DNA of 45,095 nucleotides from Bacteroidales bacterium (GTDB lineage: Bacteria; Bacteroidota; Bacteroidia; Bacteroidales; WCHB1-69), in NCBI GenBank assembly GCA_016285145.1, contig JAEEQE010000023.1, forward strand, positions 1 to 45,095. The letters are read 5' to 3'. A model generated the notes under the pieces. It saw nothing but the letters and a program-made list of their open reading frames with translations, searched no databases and had not been told where the DNA came from. Both the position numbers and the translations under genes were made by a program. Shown here piece by piece: positions 10,134 to 18,126 of this stretch (the stretch's first letter is position 1; every line of letters begins with the position of its first letter).

Positions 10134-10583
10134 ATGACAAAAGCTGAAAAATACAAATCCTTGCTGCCGCAGATAGCGGCCTTGGTGGAAGGCGAAACGG
10201 ATATGATTGCCAAGATGGCAAATGTGGCAGCCGCCCTGCATGAGACGTTCGGATTCTGGTGGACCGGATTCTATCGTGTGGTGGGGGAGGAACTGGTGCT
10301 CGGACCTTTCCAGGGACCCCTGGCCTGCATCCGTATCCCGTTCGGTCGTGGTGTGTGCGGCACTGCATGGCAACGGGGCGAGACCGTTGTTGTGCCGGAT
10401 GTGCATGCCTTTGCCGGGCATATTGCCTGCTCGTCAGCGTCGAACAGCGAAATTGTGGTGCCTCTCTTCCGCAACGGCGCTGTCATTGCTGTACTCGACA
10501 TCGACAGTACCGATTACGCCACCTTCGACGAAACCGACCGCTGCTATTTGGAACAGATGATGTCTTTTATGACAAAAGAGTAA
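10134..10583 (+). CDS. msrC: Free methionine-(R)-sulfoxide reductase (GAF domain)
   Basis: A 149-residue single GAF-domain protein of the fRMsr/YebR family, which reduces free L-methionine-(R)-sulfoxide in the cytoplasm using a cysteine relay. The three diagnostic cysteines are present at residues 65, 75 and 99. Their spacing (9 and 23 residues between) matches E. coli YebR Cys84, Cys94 and Cys118. The GPF-GP, RIPFGRGVCGTAW and VLDIDS motifs are also typical. The frame is open upstream to a GTG at 10077, but the ATG at 10134 gives the family length and is preceded by GAGAGAAC. An oxidative-stress repair role fits its place just before the stress-signalling genes, although that link is only positional. 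Confidence 0.92.
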   Translation: MTKAEKYKSLLPQIAALVEGETDMIAKMANVAAALHETFGFWWTGFYRVVGEELVLGPFQGPLACIRIPFGRGVCGTAWQRGETVVVPDVHAFAGHIACSSASNSEIVVPLFRNGAVIAVLDIDSTDYATFDETDRCYLEQMMSFMTKE

Positions 10584-10607
10584 TATTCAATGTTTAATGT
10601 TTTTTCT

Positions 10608-10615
10608 TACTTTTG
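10608..10615 (+). promoter_or_regulatory. -7 element (TACTTTTG) upstream of the SpoIIE/HATPase gene
   Basis: TACTTTTG matches TAnnTTTG. No good TTTG lies 19-21 bp upstream. The leader to the ATG at 10668 would be about 45 nt. Confidence 0.45.
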
Positions 10616-10667
10616 CAGCGTGAATGATAATAAAAAACCGTAAAGATACCGAACGTCTATTCAGAAT

Positions 10668-12710
10668 ATGCCCTCCAGAAAATCATACGCGGGATTGTGG
10701 ATCATAGTGGTTGCGGCGGTGGTGTTGGAAGCCATCTCCTGCATCCAGTATTTTTACAGCCGTGCGGGTATTCGTGCCGAAGCGGAGCAACGGGCACAAA
10801 GTGAATTGCGCCGTGCCGAGTTGGAAATCAATGTGGTGATGGTGGAAATGGAAGCCGCGGCAAAGATGTTGGCCGCTGTGGCGGAACAGCATCTTGACAA
10901 CCCTGATTCCGTAGCCGCGGCCACCCGGATGCTGTTGCAGACCATCCGGAATGTGAGTAGTGCCGGCATAGCCTGCCAAGCATACCTCTTCCCGGAGAAA
11001 GGACGTTGGTACGAGATGTGTAGCAGCCGCCAGCCGGATGGCACGATCTATACGCGCCAGATAGGAGGGGCAGACCATGATTATTTCCAGACAGAGTGGT
11101 ATCACAATGGCCTTGATTTCCAAGGCTGCAAATGGAGTGAGCCCTATATGGACGAATATGGAGCCCGCACGATGGTGGTCAGTTGTACGTATCCTGTCCG
11201 CAACGGGCAGGGAGAAGTGGTGGCGGTGGCCTGTGTGGACGTGTCGCTGAATTATCTGCAACGCATGTCGGAGTATTTGCAAATCTACAAAGACAGCTAT
11301 TATTCCATCCGCTCAGGCAATGGTTTGGTGATTGTCTCCGGTGAGGATACGGTTCCAGGACGCGACTATCAGATTTACAATGAAGATATTGACAAAACGG
11401 GATGGAAGATATCGATCATCATTCCGGAAGATGTCATCTTCGCCGATCTTAATCGTGTGGGTATGATTGTCGGATTGCTGATGCTGCTTGGTCTGGCATT
11501 GCTCATTTTTATTGTATGGTACATCGGTCGCAGCAATAAGCGTCTCATTCTCTCCATAGAAAAGAACCAGCGCATGGAGAACGAACTTCATGTCGCCCGA
11601 ACGATACAGATGGCGATGCTGCCGAAAGTGTTCCCTCCGTTTGGCGACCGTCCGGATCTCAATCTCTTTGGCATCGTCAATCCAGCCAAGGAGGTGGGTG
11701 GCGACTTGTATGATTTCTTTGTGCGGCAAGAAAAACTGTTCTTCTGTGTCGGCGATGTGAGTGGCAAGGGAGTGCCTGCCGCACTGCTGATGGTGATGAC
11801 CCATTCGATGTTCCGCAGCGTCACGGCGCACGAGGAGAACGCGGCCGCCATCGTCAGCGAGATGAACAAGGCCATCGCCAGACAGAACATGGAGAACATG
11901 TTCCTCACGCTTTTCCTTGGTGTGCTTGACTGCAAGACAGGCAGACTTGACTACTGCAATGCCGGACATAATGCTCCCGTACTGAGATCGGAAGGCCAAT
12001 GGAAGAAAGTTGATGTCGTGGCGAATTTCCCGTTGGGCATTGTGCCCGACTTTAAATACGAGGCGCAGACGACGCAGATGGCGTACAACGACCTGCTGTT
12101 CCTTTACACCGACGGCCTGACCGAAGCGGAAAACAGCAGCCATGAACTGTTCAGAGAACATCGGATGCTGCAAAGCCTGTCTTCCATGGCCTATGACCGT
12201 CCGCGCGAAATCATCGAAAACATGCAGTCGAGTGTGGAGGCCTTCGTGGACGGAGCGCAGCAGAGCGATGACCTGACCATGCTCGCTATCCGGTATCAGA
12301 CACCGGCTATTGTCATGCGCAACGACATACAGCAGATTTCCACACTTGCCGAATGGGTTGACGGGCTGGGGGTCCCTGACGAACTGAACATGCCGGTGAA
12401 CCTTGCATTGGAAGAGGTGGTGAGCAATGTCATGCTGTATGCCTACCCGAACAAGAACGGGCAGGTGATCGTGGAATTTGCCAAGCATGTCGCCATGGAC
12501 GCGAAATCCTCCACGCTCATCTTTACAATCACTGACAGCGGCGTTCCCTTTGATCCGACGCAACAGAAGGAAGCCAACATCACCTTGTCGGCGGAGGAAC
12601 GGGAAATAGGTGGTTTAGGCATCCATCTTGTACGCCAGCTTATGGACGAAATCCATTATCGCCGCGAAGAGGGCAAAAATATCTTGACGCTGATAAAAAA
12701 GATCAAGTGA
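10668..12710 (+). CDS. Membrane sensor with SpoIIE-type PP2C phosphatase and C-terminal HATPase (anti-sigma kinase-like) domain
   Basis: 680 residues. A first membrane segment (about residues 7-29), an extracytoplasmic Cache-like sensor region (about 30-260), a second membrane segment (about 265-290), then a helical linker. A SpoIIE/RsbU PP2C phosphatase follows at about 310-545, with GGDLYD, GDVSGKGVPAALL, CNAGHN, DGLTEA and SDDLTML. The C-terminus (about 550-680) is an RsbW/SpoIIAB-like GHKL domain with N-box ALEEVVSNVMLYAYP and DSGVPFDP and GGLGIHLV boxes. In known partner-switching systems such a kinase phosphorylates a STAS antagonist and the PP2C domain removes the phosphate. Here both sit on one sensor protein, and a STAS gene lies 3 kb downstream. 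The signal sensed is unknown. Confidence 0.9.
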   Translation: MPSRKSYAGLWIIVVAAVVLEAISCIQYFYSRAGIRAEAEQRAQSELRRAELEINVVMVEMEAAAKMLAAVAEQHLDNPDSVAAATRMLLQTIRNVSSAGIACQAYLFPEKGRWYEMCSSRQPDGTIYTRQIGGADHDYFQTEWYHNGLDFQGCKWSEPYMDEYGARTMVVSCTYPVRNGQGEVVAVACVDVSLNYLQRMSEYLQIYKDSYYSIRSGNGLVIVSGEDTVPGRDYQIYNEDIDKTGWKISIIIPEDVIFADLNRVGMIVGLLMLLGLALLIFIVWYIGRSNKRLILSIEKNQRMENELHVARTIQMAMLPKVFPPFGDRPDLNLFGIVNPAKEVGGDLYDFFVRQEKLFFCVGDVSGKGVPAALLMVMTHSMFRSVTAHEENAAAIVSEMNKAIARQNMENMFLTLFLGVLDCKTGRLDYCNAGHNAPVLRSEGQWKKVDVVANFPLGIVPDFKYEAQTTQMAYNDLLFLYTDGLTEAENSSHELFREHRMLQSLSSMAYDRPREIIENMQSSVEAFVDGAQQSDDLTMLAIRYQTPAIVMRNDIQQISTLAEWVDGLGVPDELNMPVNLALEEVVSNVMLYAYPNKNGQVIVEFAKHVAMDAKSSTLIFTITDSGVPFDPTQQKEANITLSAEEREIGGLGIHLVRQLMDEIHYRREEGKNILTLIKKIK

Positions 12711-12745
12711 AAAAACCGATAAACAATTTTTTTCAAATACGGCAA

Positions 12746-15718
12746 ATGGGAAAGAATAACAATATGACATCTATGCAACAGCAGAAGGCCGCTGCAAAAT
12801 TCGCGCAGGACTGGGCGTGCAAAGGTTATGAGAAAGGCGACACACAACGGTTCTGGTTGGAATTATTGCAAAAAGTGTTCGAGGTGGGAGATCCGTACAA
12901 ATTCATAGAATTTGAAGACCAGGTGATGGTGGATAGTACGAACTTCATGGACGGTTATATTCCCAGCACAAAAGTACTTATCGAGCAAAAGAGCATAGAG
13001 AAGGAACTCGGCAAGCCTACCAAACAAAGTGATGGTTCATGGCTCAATCCTTTCCAACAGGCGAAGAAATATGTTGTCGGCTTACCCTTGTCAAGACATC
13101 CCCGATGGATTGTGACGTGCAATTTCGCTGAGTTTTGGGTTTATGATATGGAACAACCGAATGGAGAACCTCAGAAAATCGCGCTCAAGGACCTTGAAAA
13201 AGAGTATTACCGTCTCTCGTTCCTTGTGGATAGTGGCAATGCACACCTCAAACGTGAAATAGAAGTCAGTGTAAAGGCAGGAACGTTAGTTGGACAAATA
13301 TATGACCTGCTGTTGAAACAATACATTGATGCAGATGAGCCAGAGACACTGCGCAGTCTCAATGTGCTGTGTGTACGTTTAGTGTTCTGTCTCTATGCCG
13401 AAGATGCCATGCTTTTTGGCAGAAAGACCGCTTTCCATGATTACCTTGCCCAATATAAGGCAAAGGACATGCGTCGTGCGCTTATCGACCTTTTTGATGT
13501 GCTTGACACGCCTGAAGCCATGCGTGATCCCTATATGGAAACCGCTCTCAAAGCTTTCCCGTATGTTAATGGCGGATTGTTCAGTCACGATGAGCGATTA
13601 CAGATTCCGCAGTTTACAGACGAACTGAAGGATTTGATTCTCGCAAAAGCTTCCTGTGATTTCGATTGGAGTGAAATATCGCCTACTATCTTCGGTTCGG
13701 TGTTTGAAAGCACGTTGAACCCCGATACCCGAAGGAAGGGTGGAATGCACTACACCTCTGTTGAAAATATCCACAAGGTTATCGATCCGCTCTTTTTCAA
13801 TGCTCTAAAAGAGGAGTTTGAGGCCATTAAGAATATTGCCCAAGAGAAACAGCGGCTGTTAAGGTTTGGTGCTTTTCAGGATAAACTTGCAAATCTTACT
13901 TTTTTGGACCCCGCCTGCGGTAGTGGTAATTTCCTGACGGAAACATATTTAAGTCTTCGGCGGTTGGAAAACAAGGTGATTCTGGAGCTGACGAAAGGAC
14001 AGTCTCGGCTTGGGTTTGAAGAGACGAATCCAATCAAAGTGAACATTCACCAGTTTTACGGCATTGAAATTAATGATTTTGCTGTTTCTGTAGCGACCAC
14101 AGCATTATGGATAGCCGAGAATCAAATGCTAAAGGAAACGGAAAGTATTGTGGATTTCAACATTGACATGCTGCCCTTAAAAGCGTATCACAACATAAAA
14201 GAAGGCAATGCGTTACGCCTCTCATGGACGGAATGGTCGGTTGAAAAGGAGAGGAATGTTGTGATTGCAGGGAAAGCAAATCTATATTCATTAGAGGATA
14301 TTCCTGTGGGAATAGCAAGAGAACCTGTTGCCCGCTATGGTGAAGTTGATTTATACAGTGATGAGATTAAAATCAGCCCCATAAAACAACAGGAGGAAAC
14401 TTGTCACGTTGACTTTGATTACATCATGGGTAATCCGCCATTCGTGGGTGCACGTCTCATGTCAGACGAACAGAAAGATGACCTGATTAGTGTTTTCGGC
14501 AAGAAATGGAAGAATATTGGCAATATGGATTACGTTTGCGGCTGGTACCTCAAGACCGCTCGACTCATGCAAGCCAATACAGCCCTTCGGGCGGCACTCG
14601 TTTCTACTAACTCTATAACCCAAGGCGAACAAGTGGCTATCCTCTGGCGGCCAATTTTTGAGCAATGCGGGGTTCATATTGACTTTGCCTACCGAACGTT
14701 TCGTTGGAACAGTGAATCAAGCATGAAAGCACACGTGCATTGTGTTATTATAGGGTTTAGTTGTGCGGATGTTAAGGACAAGACTATCTATTTTAATGAA
14801 TCTCAAATCTCAAATGCTAAAAACATTAACCCATATCTGATTGATGCGCCTGATGTTTTTATTGAGAGCCGAAAGAAACCAATCTGCGATGTGAAAAAGA
14901 TGGTATTTGGCAGTATGCCCAACGATGGAGGGAATCTTATTCTCTCGGAAGAGACAGCGGCTGACATCATCGAAAAGGAGCCATTGGCGAAAAAGTTTGT
15001 CAAGTTGTTTATCGGTGCAGAGGAGTTCATTAACAACAAAAAGCGCTACTGCTTGTGGCTCAAAAATTCAGAACCTGATGAACTCCGAAAGATGAGACTT
15101 GTGGCTGAAAGGGTGGAAAAGGTAAGGAAAATCCGCTCAGAAAGTAAACGTAAGGCTACGAAAATATTAGCTGATACGCCTTGGTTGTTTGGCGAAATAA
15201 GGCAACCTGAGAATGGAAAATACCTTTTGGTACCAAGTACATCATTAGAAAAACGAAGGTATATTCCGATGGGTTTCTTTAGTTGTGATGTGATTTCAAG
15301 CAATGCAAATTTATTAATCCCCGATGCTGGTTTGTACGAGTTTGGCGTTATGAACAGCAATGTACACAATGCATGGATGCGTGTTGTCTGTGGAAGACTT
15401 AAAAGTGACTATCGCTATTCTGCAAACATTGTCTATAACAATTTTCCGTGGTGTAGCCCAACAGATAAGCAAAGAAAAAAAATCGAACAAACGGCCCAAT
15501 CCATTCTTGATGCAAGAAATAACCATCATCAATCAAGCCTTGCTGATTTGTATGACGAGACTTTTATGCCTGCCGACCTTCGCAAGGCACATCAGGAAAA
15601 TGACCGTGCTGTGATGGAAGCCTATGGTTTCGACAAAAAAATCATTTCCCAAGATGACGAAATGCTGATTGTTGAGGAATTATTCAAACTTTATCAGGAA
15701 TTTACCAGTAATATATAA
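12746..15718 (+). CDS. MmeI-like single-chain restriction-modification enzyme (type IIL/IIG)
   Basis: 990 residues in one chain. The N-terminus carries a PD-(D/E)XK-like nuclease signature (Asp69, Glu80, Lys82 in VLIEQK) closely matching the MmeI D70/E80/K82 site. A helical spacer follows, then a gamma-class N6-adenine methyltransferase with motif I DPACGSGNF at about 388 and motif IV NPPF at 563. The C-terminal third looks like the target-recognition part. Such enzymes methylate one strand of their site and cut at a distance. ATG 12746 was chosen; GTG 12707 overlaps the previous stop and ATG 12764 (after GGGAAAG) is also possible. The gene is visibly more A+T-rich than its neighbours and separates the phosphatase/kinase gene from the STAS gene, which suggests acquisition by transfer. 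Motifs look intact, so it is probably active. Confidence 0.88.
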   Translation: MGKNNNMTSMQQQKAAAKFAQDWACKGYEKGDTQRFWLELLQKVFEVGDPYKFIEFEDQVMVDSTNFMDGYIPSTKVLIEQKSIEKELGKPTKQSDGSWLNPFQQAKKYVVGLPLSRHPRWIVTCNFAEFWVYDMEQPNGEPQKIALKDLEKEYYRLSFLVDSGNAHLKREIEVSVKAGTLVGQIYDLLLKQYIDADEPETLRSLNVLCVRLVFCLYAEDAMLFGRKTAFHDYLAQYKAKDMRRALIDLFDVLDTPEAMRDPYMETALKAFPYVNGGLFSHDERLQIPQFTDELKDLILAKASCDFDWSEISPTIFGSVFESTLNPDTRRKGGMHYTSVENIHKVIDPLFFNALKEEFEAIKNIAQEKQRLLRFGAFQDKLANLTFLDPACGSGNFLTETYLSLRRLENKVILELTKGQSRLGFEETNPIKVNIHQFYGIEINDFAVSVATTALWIAENQMLKETESIVDFNIDMLPLKAYHNIKEGNALRLSWTEWSVEKERNVVIAGKANLYSLEDIPVGIAREPVARYGEVDLYSDEIKISPIKQQEETCHVDFDYIMGNPPFVGARLMSDEQKDDLISVFGKKWKNIGNMDYVCGWYLKTARLMQANTALRAALVSTNSITQGEQVAILWRPIFEQCGVHIDFAYRTFRWNSESSMKAHVHCVIIGFSCADVKDKTIYFNESQISNAKNINPYLIDAPDVFIESRKKPICDVKKMVFGSMPNDGGNLILSEETAADIIEKEPLAKKFVKLFIGAEEFINNKKRYCLWLKNSEPDELRKMRLVAERVEKVRKIRSESKRKATKILADTPWLFGEIRQPENGKYLLVPSTSLEKRRYIPMGFFSCDVISSNANLLIPDAGLYEFGVMNSNVHNAWMRVVCGRLKSDYRYSANIVYNNFPWCSPTDKQRKKIEQTAQSILDARNNHHQSSLADLYDETFMPADLRKAHQENDRAVMEAYGFDKKIISQDDEMLIVEELFKLYQEFTSNI

Positions 15719-15730
15719 TTAACGAAATAC

Positions 15731-15736
15731 AAGGAG
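15731..15736 (+). promoter_or_regulatory. Shine-Dalgarno-like AAGGAG before the STAS gene
   Basis: AAGGAG lies 3 nt before the ATG at 15740. Strong SD sequences are uncommon in Bacteroidota, and this spacing is tighter than usual, so its use is uncertain. Confidence 0.4.
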
Positions 15737-15739
15737 CTT

Positions 15740-16042
15740 ATGAAAACCGAAATCGTAACCGACGGCAACCGGCTTGTCGCCAAATTCTACGGCAGGCTTG
15801 ATACTGCCGCCGCTGTGCAAACCGCCGAGGAGGTGAAACCTCTGCTGGAAGCCGCAAACAAGGAGATTGTCCTGGACTGCAGCGAGCTCGAGTATATTTC
15901 CTCGTCGGGGCTGCGCATCTTCCTTGGTATCCGCAAGGAGGCCGCCAACCACGGCAGCAATGTCGTTGTACGCAACATCAACGCCGACATCCGCCAAGTC
16001 TTCATGATGACCGGCTTCATCAGTTTTTTTGAAATACAATAA
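15740..16042 (+). CDS. STAS-domain anti-sigma-factor antagonist-like protein
   Basis: A 100-residue single STAS domain of the SpoIIAA/RsbV type. The phosphorylation loop reads YISSSGLRIFL. By alignment to SpoIIAA (DSSGL), Ser55 is the likely phosphoacceptor, with Ser in place of the usual preceding Asp. The expected role is to bind and sequester the HATPase kinase when dephosphorylated. The likely partner is the SpoIIE-HATPase fusion encoded upstream, whose kinase and phosphatase domains could both act on this serine; that pairing is inferred from family knowledge and position. It starts 21 bp after the restriction-modification gene and ends 2 bp before the alarmone synthetase gene, so it is almost certainly co-transcribed with the latter. 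Confidence 0.9.
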   Translation: MKTEIVTDGNRLVAKFYGRLDTAAAVQTAEEVKPLLEAANKEIVLDCSELEYISSSGLRIFLGIRKEAANHGSNVVVRNINADIRQVFMMTGFISFFEIQ

Positions 16043-16044
16043 AT

Positions 16045-17127
16045 ATGGATCCGCATACTGAAATTATCTTGGCGGAATACGACCGTCAGTTGCCGTTTTT
16101 CCGGCGATTGGAACGCATCGTGCAAATCACGCTGCAGGATATCCTGGATAGCAACGGTCTGGCGGTGACGGCTGTCAGCACGCGTGTGAAGACACGTGAA
16201 AGCCTTGCCGGCAAGTTGGAACTCAAAGGGGGTAAGTACCATTCCATCAGAGATATCACGGACATCCTTGGGGCGCGTATTGTAACCCTTTATACGGATG
16301 ATGTGGACCGTATAGCCGCCATGGCGGAGCAGCTCTTCGATATCGATTGGGAAAATTCCGTTGATAAACGCCGCCTGCACAACACGGACAGCTTCGGCTA
16401 CAATTCGTTGCACTATATCTGTCGGCTGCCCAAGACGTTGGTTGACGAGCCAGACTGGCCGCAGTTGAACGAGGTGCGTTTTGAGCTGCAGTTACGGACC
16501 ACCCTCCAGCACGCGTGGGCATCCATCAACCACGATATCGGCTATAAGACGGGTGTGGAGATACCGCATATCTATATCCGTCAGATAAACCGTTTGGCCG
16601 GTATGCTGGAGATGGCGGACGACGAGTTCAGCCGCATCCGCACGGAGATCAACAACTACCGCCGGCGCGTGCAGATGCTTGTTCAGAATGGGGAACTCGA
16701 CGATGTGCAGTTGGATGGCGACACCTTCCGAAGCTATTTGGAAGCGCAGCCGTTCGGAATGCTCAACCACCGTATTGCCGCCATCAACCAGGCGGAGATA
16801 CAAGAGGTGCCGTTGAATGGATATCTGCGTGTGTTTGTGGCACTTGGCTGCAAGACACTCGGCGATGTGGACCGCATGCGTGCGCAATATACAGAGCATG
16901 CTTACACACTCGCACGTCATCAGCTCGGCAACACCGATCTCGACATCCTTTCCTCATCCGTCGGCATACAGAATATCTGTATCGTCTGTATCCTCGCCAA
17001 TGGCGGTGGCAAGATAGGCCTCACAAGACTCTTCAACGCCCTTAACGGCGAAAACCCGCAAAATGAATTGTTAGCGGAAATGACTTATAACCAGGCATTG
17101 AATTTATCTTTTATGCAAAATAAATAA
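16045..17127 (+). CDS. RelA/SpoT-domain alarmone synthetase-like protein
   Basis: 360 residues. A RelA/SpoT nucleotidyltransferase domain spans about residues 40-175, with RVKTRESLAGKL, HSIRDITDILGARIV, YNSLHY and the catalytic Glu147 in ELQLRT, followed by AWASINHDIGYK. These keep the residues that transfer pyrophosphate from ATP to GTP or GDP. No HD hydrolase, TGS or ACT domain is present, so it is a synthetase-only protein, longer than a typical small alarmone synthetase. The C-terminal half (about 190-360) is helical then alpha/beta and I do not recognise it. It begins 2 bp after the STAS gene and shares one base with the next gene. It could make (p)ppGpp or act as a toxSAS-type enzyme on nucleotides or tRNA; sequence alone does not decide. 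Confidence 0.85.
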   Translation: MDPHTEIILAEYDRQLPFFRRLERIVQITLQDILDSNGLAVTAVSTRVKTRESLAGKLELKGGKYHSIRDITDILGARIVTLYTDDVDRIAAMAEQLFDIDWENSVDKRRLHNTDSFGYNSLHYICRLPKTLVDEPDWPQLNEVRFELQLRTTLQHAWASINHDIGYKTGVEIPHIYIRQINRLAGMLEMADDEFSRIRTEINNYRRRVQMLVQNGELDDVQLDGDTFRSYLEAQPFGMLNHRIAAINQAEIQEVPLNGYLRVFVALGCKTLGDVDRMRAQYTEHAYTLARHQLGNTDLDILSSSVGIQNICIVCILANGGGKIGLTRLFNALNGENPQNELLAEMTYNQALNLSFMQNK

Positions 17128-17966
17128 TGGAAGCCATAAAAATTGACCTCAACGATTACATGCGCACGGGCGAAGGAGCCAATGGCGCCAGTTACGATCA
17201 CAAGACGGACAAGAGCATCATGCTCAAGTTGTATTTCCATAATTTCGAGGCCGCCCAGGTGGAACTGGAAATGGCGCAGAAGGTGTATGCGATGGGAGTG
17301 CCCACACCCGAGCCTGGCGATCTGGTGACCGACGGCAAGGCGATGGGCATCCGTTTCCGCCGTATCGAAGGCAAGAAATCCTATTCGCGGGCCTGCGGCG
17401 ACAATCCCGAGCGCACAGAAGAGTACGCCCGGGAGTTTGCGCAATTGTGCAGGAAACTCCACGCCATCCATGTGGACACCATTCAGTTCGAGAATGTCAA
17501 GGATCGTCTGTACAAGATGCTGGCAGACAATCCCTTCTTCTCCGACGAACAAAAACAGAAGATACACGATTTCATCGCGGACGCACCCGATGCCGACACC
17601 GCCATCCACGGCGACCTGCAGTTCAGCAACGGTATTTTTGTGGAAAAAGAGGGCGTGCGCACGCCTTATTTCATCGATCTCGGCGATTTCTGCTATGGCT
17701 ATCCGATGTTCGACATCGGCATGGTTTATCTCTGTTGCTGCCTCAATAACGAGTCATGGACACGGGATGTGTTTCACATGTCCAATGCCACGGCCAGACG
17801 GTTTTGGAAAGCCTTCGCACCAGAATATTTCGGTCCTGATGCAAACCTCGACGAGATTGAGAAAACCGTCCGCATCTATGCCGGCTTGAAGACGCTTATC
17901 ATTGAGCGCGACACCCATCGCCCTATGCCTGAGTTCCGAGCCATGCTGGAGGGAACGGTGTATTAG
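17127..17966 (+). CDS. Aminoglycoside phosphotransferase-fold kinase (TIGR02172-like)
   Basis: 279 residues with the APH/choline-kinase fold. The catalytic loop HGDLQFSN (His-x-Asp...Asn) lies near residue 158, and the metal-binding FIDLGDFCYG follows. The N-terminal lobe has an invariant-type lysine (MLKLYF). It resembles the TIGR02172 family of small-molecule or protein kinases with no established substrate, so I name no substrate. The ATG overlaps the alarmone synthetase stop (TAATG), indicating translational coupling. The shared operon suggests that the kinase acts with the alarmone and STAS components, but this is inference from arrangement. A repeat-filled 160-bp gap separates it from the HD hydrolase gene. 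Confidence 0.82.
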   Translation: MEAIKIDLNDYMRTGEGANGASYDHKTDKSIMLKLYFHNFEAAQVELEMAQKVYAMGVPTPEPGDLVTDGKAMGIRFRRIEGKKSYSRACGDNPERTEEYAREFAQLCRKLHAIHVDTIQFENVKDRLYKMLADNPFFSDEQKQKIHDFIADAPDADTAIHGDLQFSNGIFVEKEGVRTPYFIDLGDFCYGYPMFDIGMVYLCCCLNNESWTRDVFHMSNATARRFWKAFAPEYFGPDANLDEIEKTVRIYAGLKTLIIERDTHRPMPEFRAMLEGTVY

Positions 17967-17973
17967 AGATAAA

Positions 17974-18100
17974 GTTTAGAGTTTAGAGTTTAGAGAAAGC
18001 CCATAACACCTTAACTCCTTAGTTTCTTAACTTCTTAACTGATGTCAACACTCTAAGATCAAACCGCCAACGGCCAACAGCAAACGGCTAACGGCCAAAC
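17974..18100. repeat. Intergenic patch of 7- and 8-bp degenerate tandem repeats
   Basis: The 160-bp gap holds three short arrays in a row: GTTTAGA x3 at 17974-17994; an 8-bp unit CTTAACTN x4 (one degenerate copy) at 18010-18041; and a 7-bp unit GCCAACG-like x5 at 18066-18100. No ORF or clear promoter was found between them. Confidence 0.85.
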
Positions 18101-18126
18101 TATTTAACGGAGATAATTATAAAAAA

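Noticed and set aside
11313-12563. A 416-codon minus-strand ORF opposite the SpoIIE/HATPase gene.
   Set aside because: The plus-strand frame contains all PP2C and GHKL motifs; the antisense translation has none.
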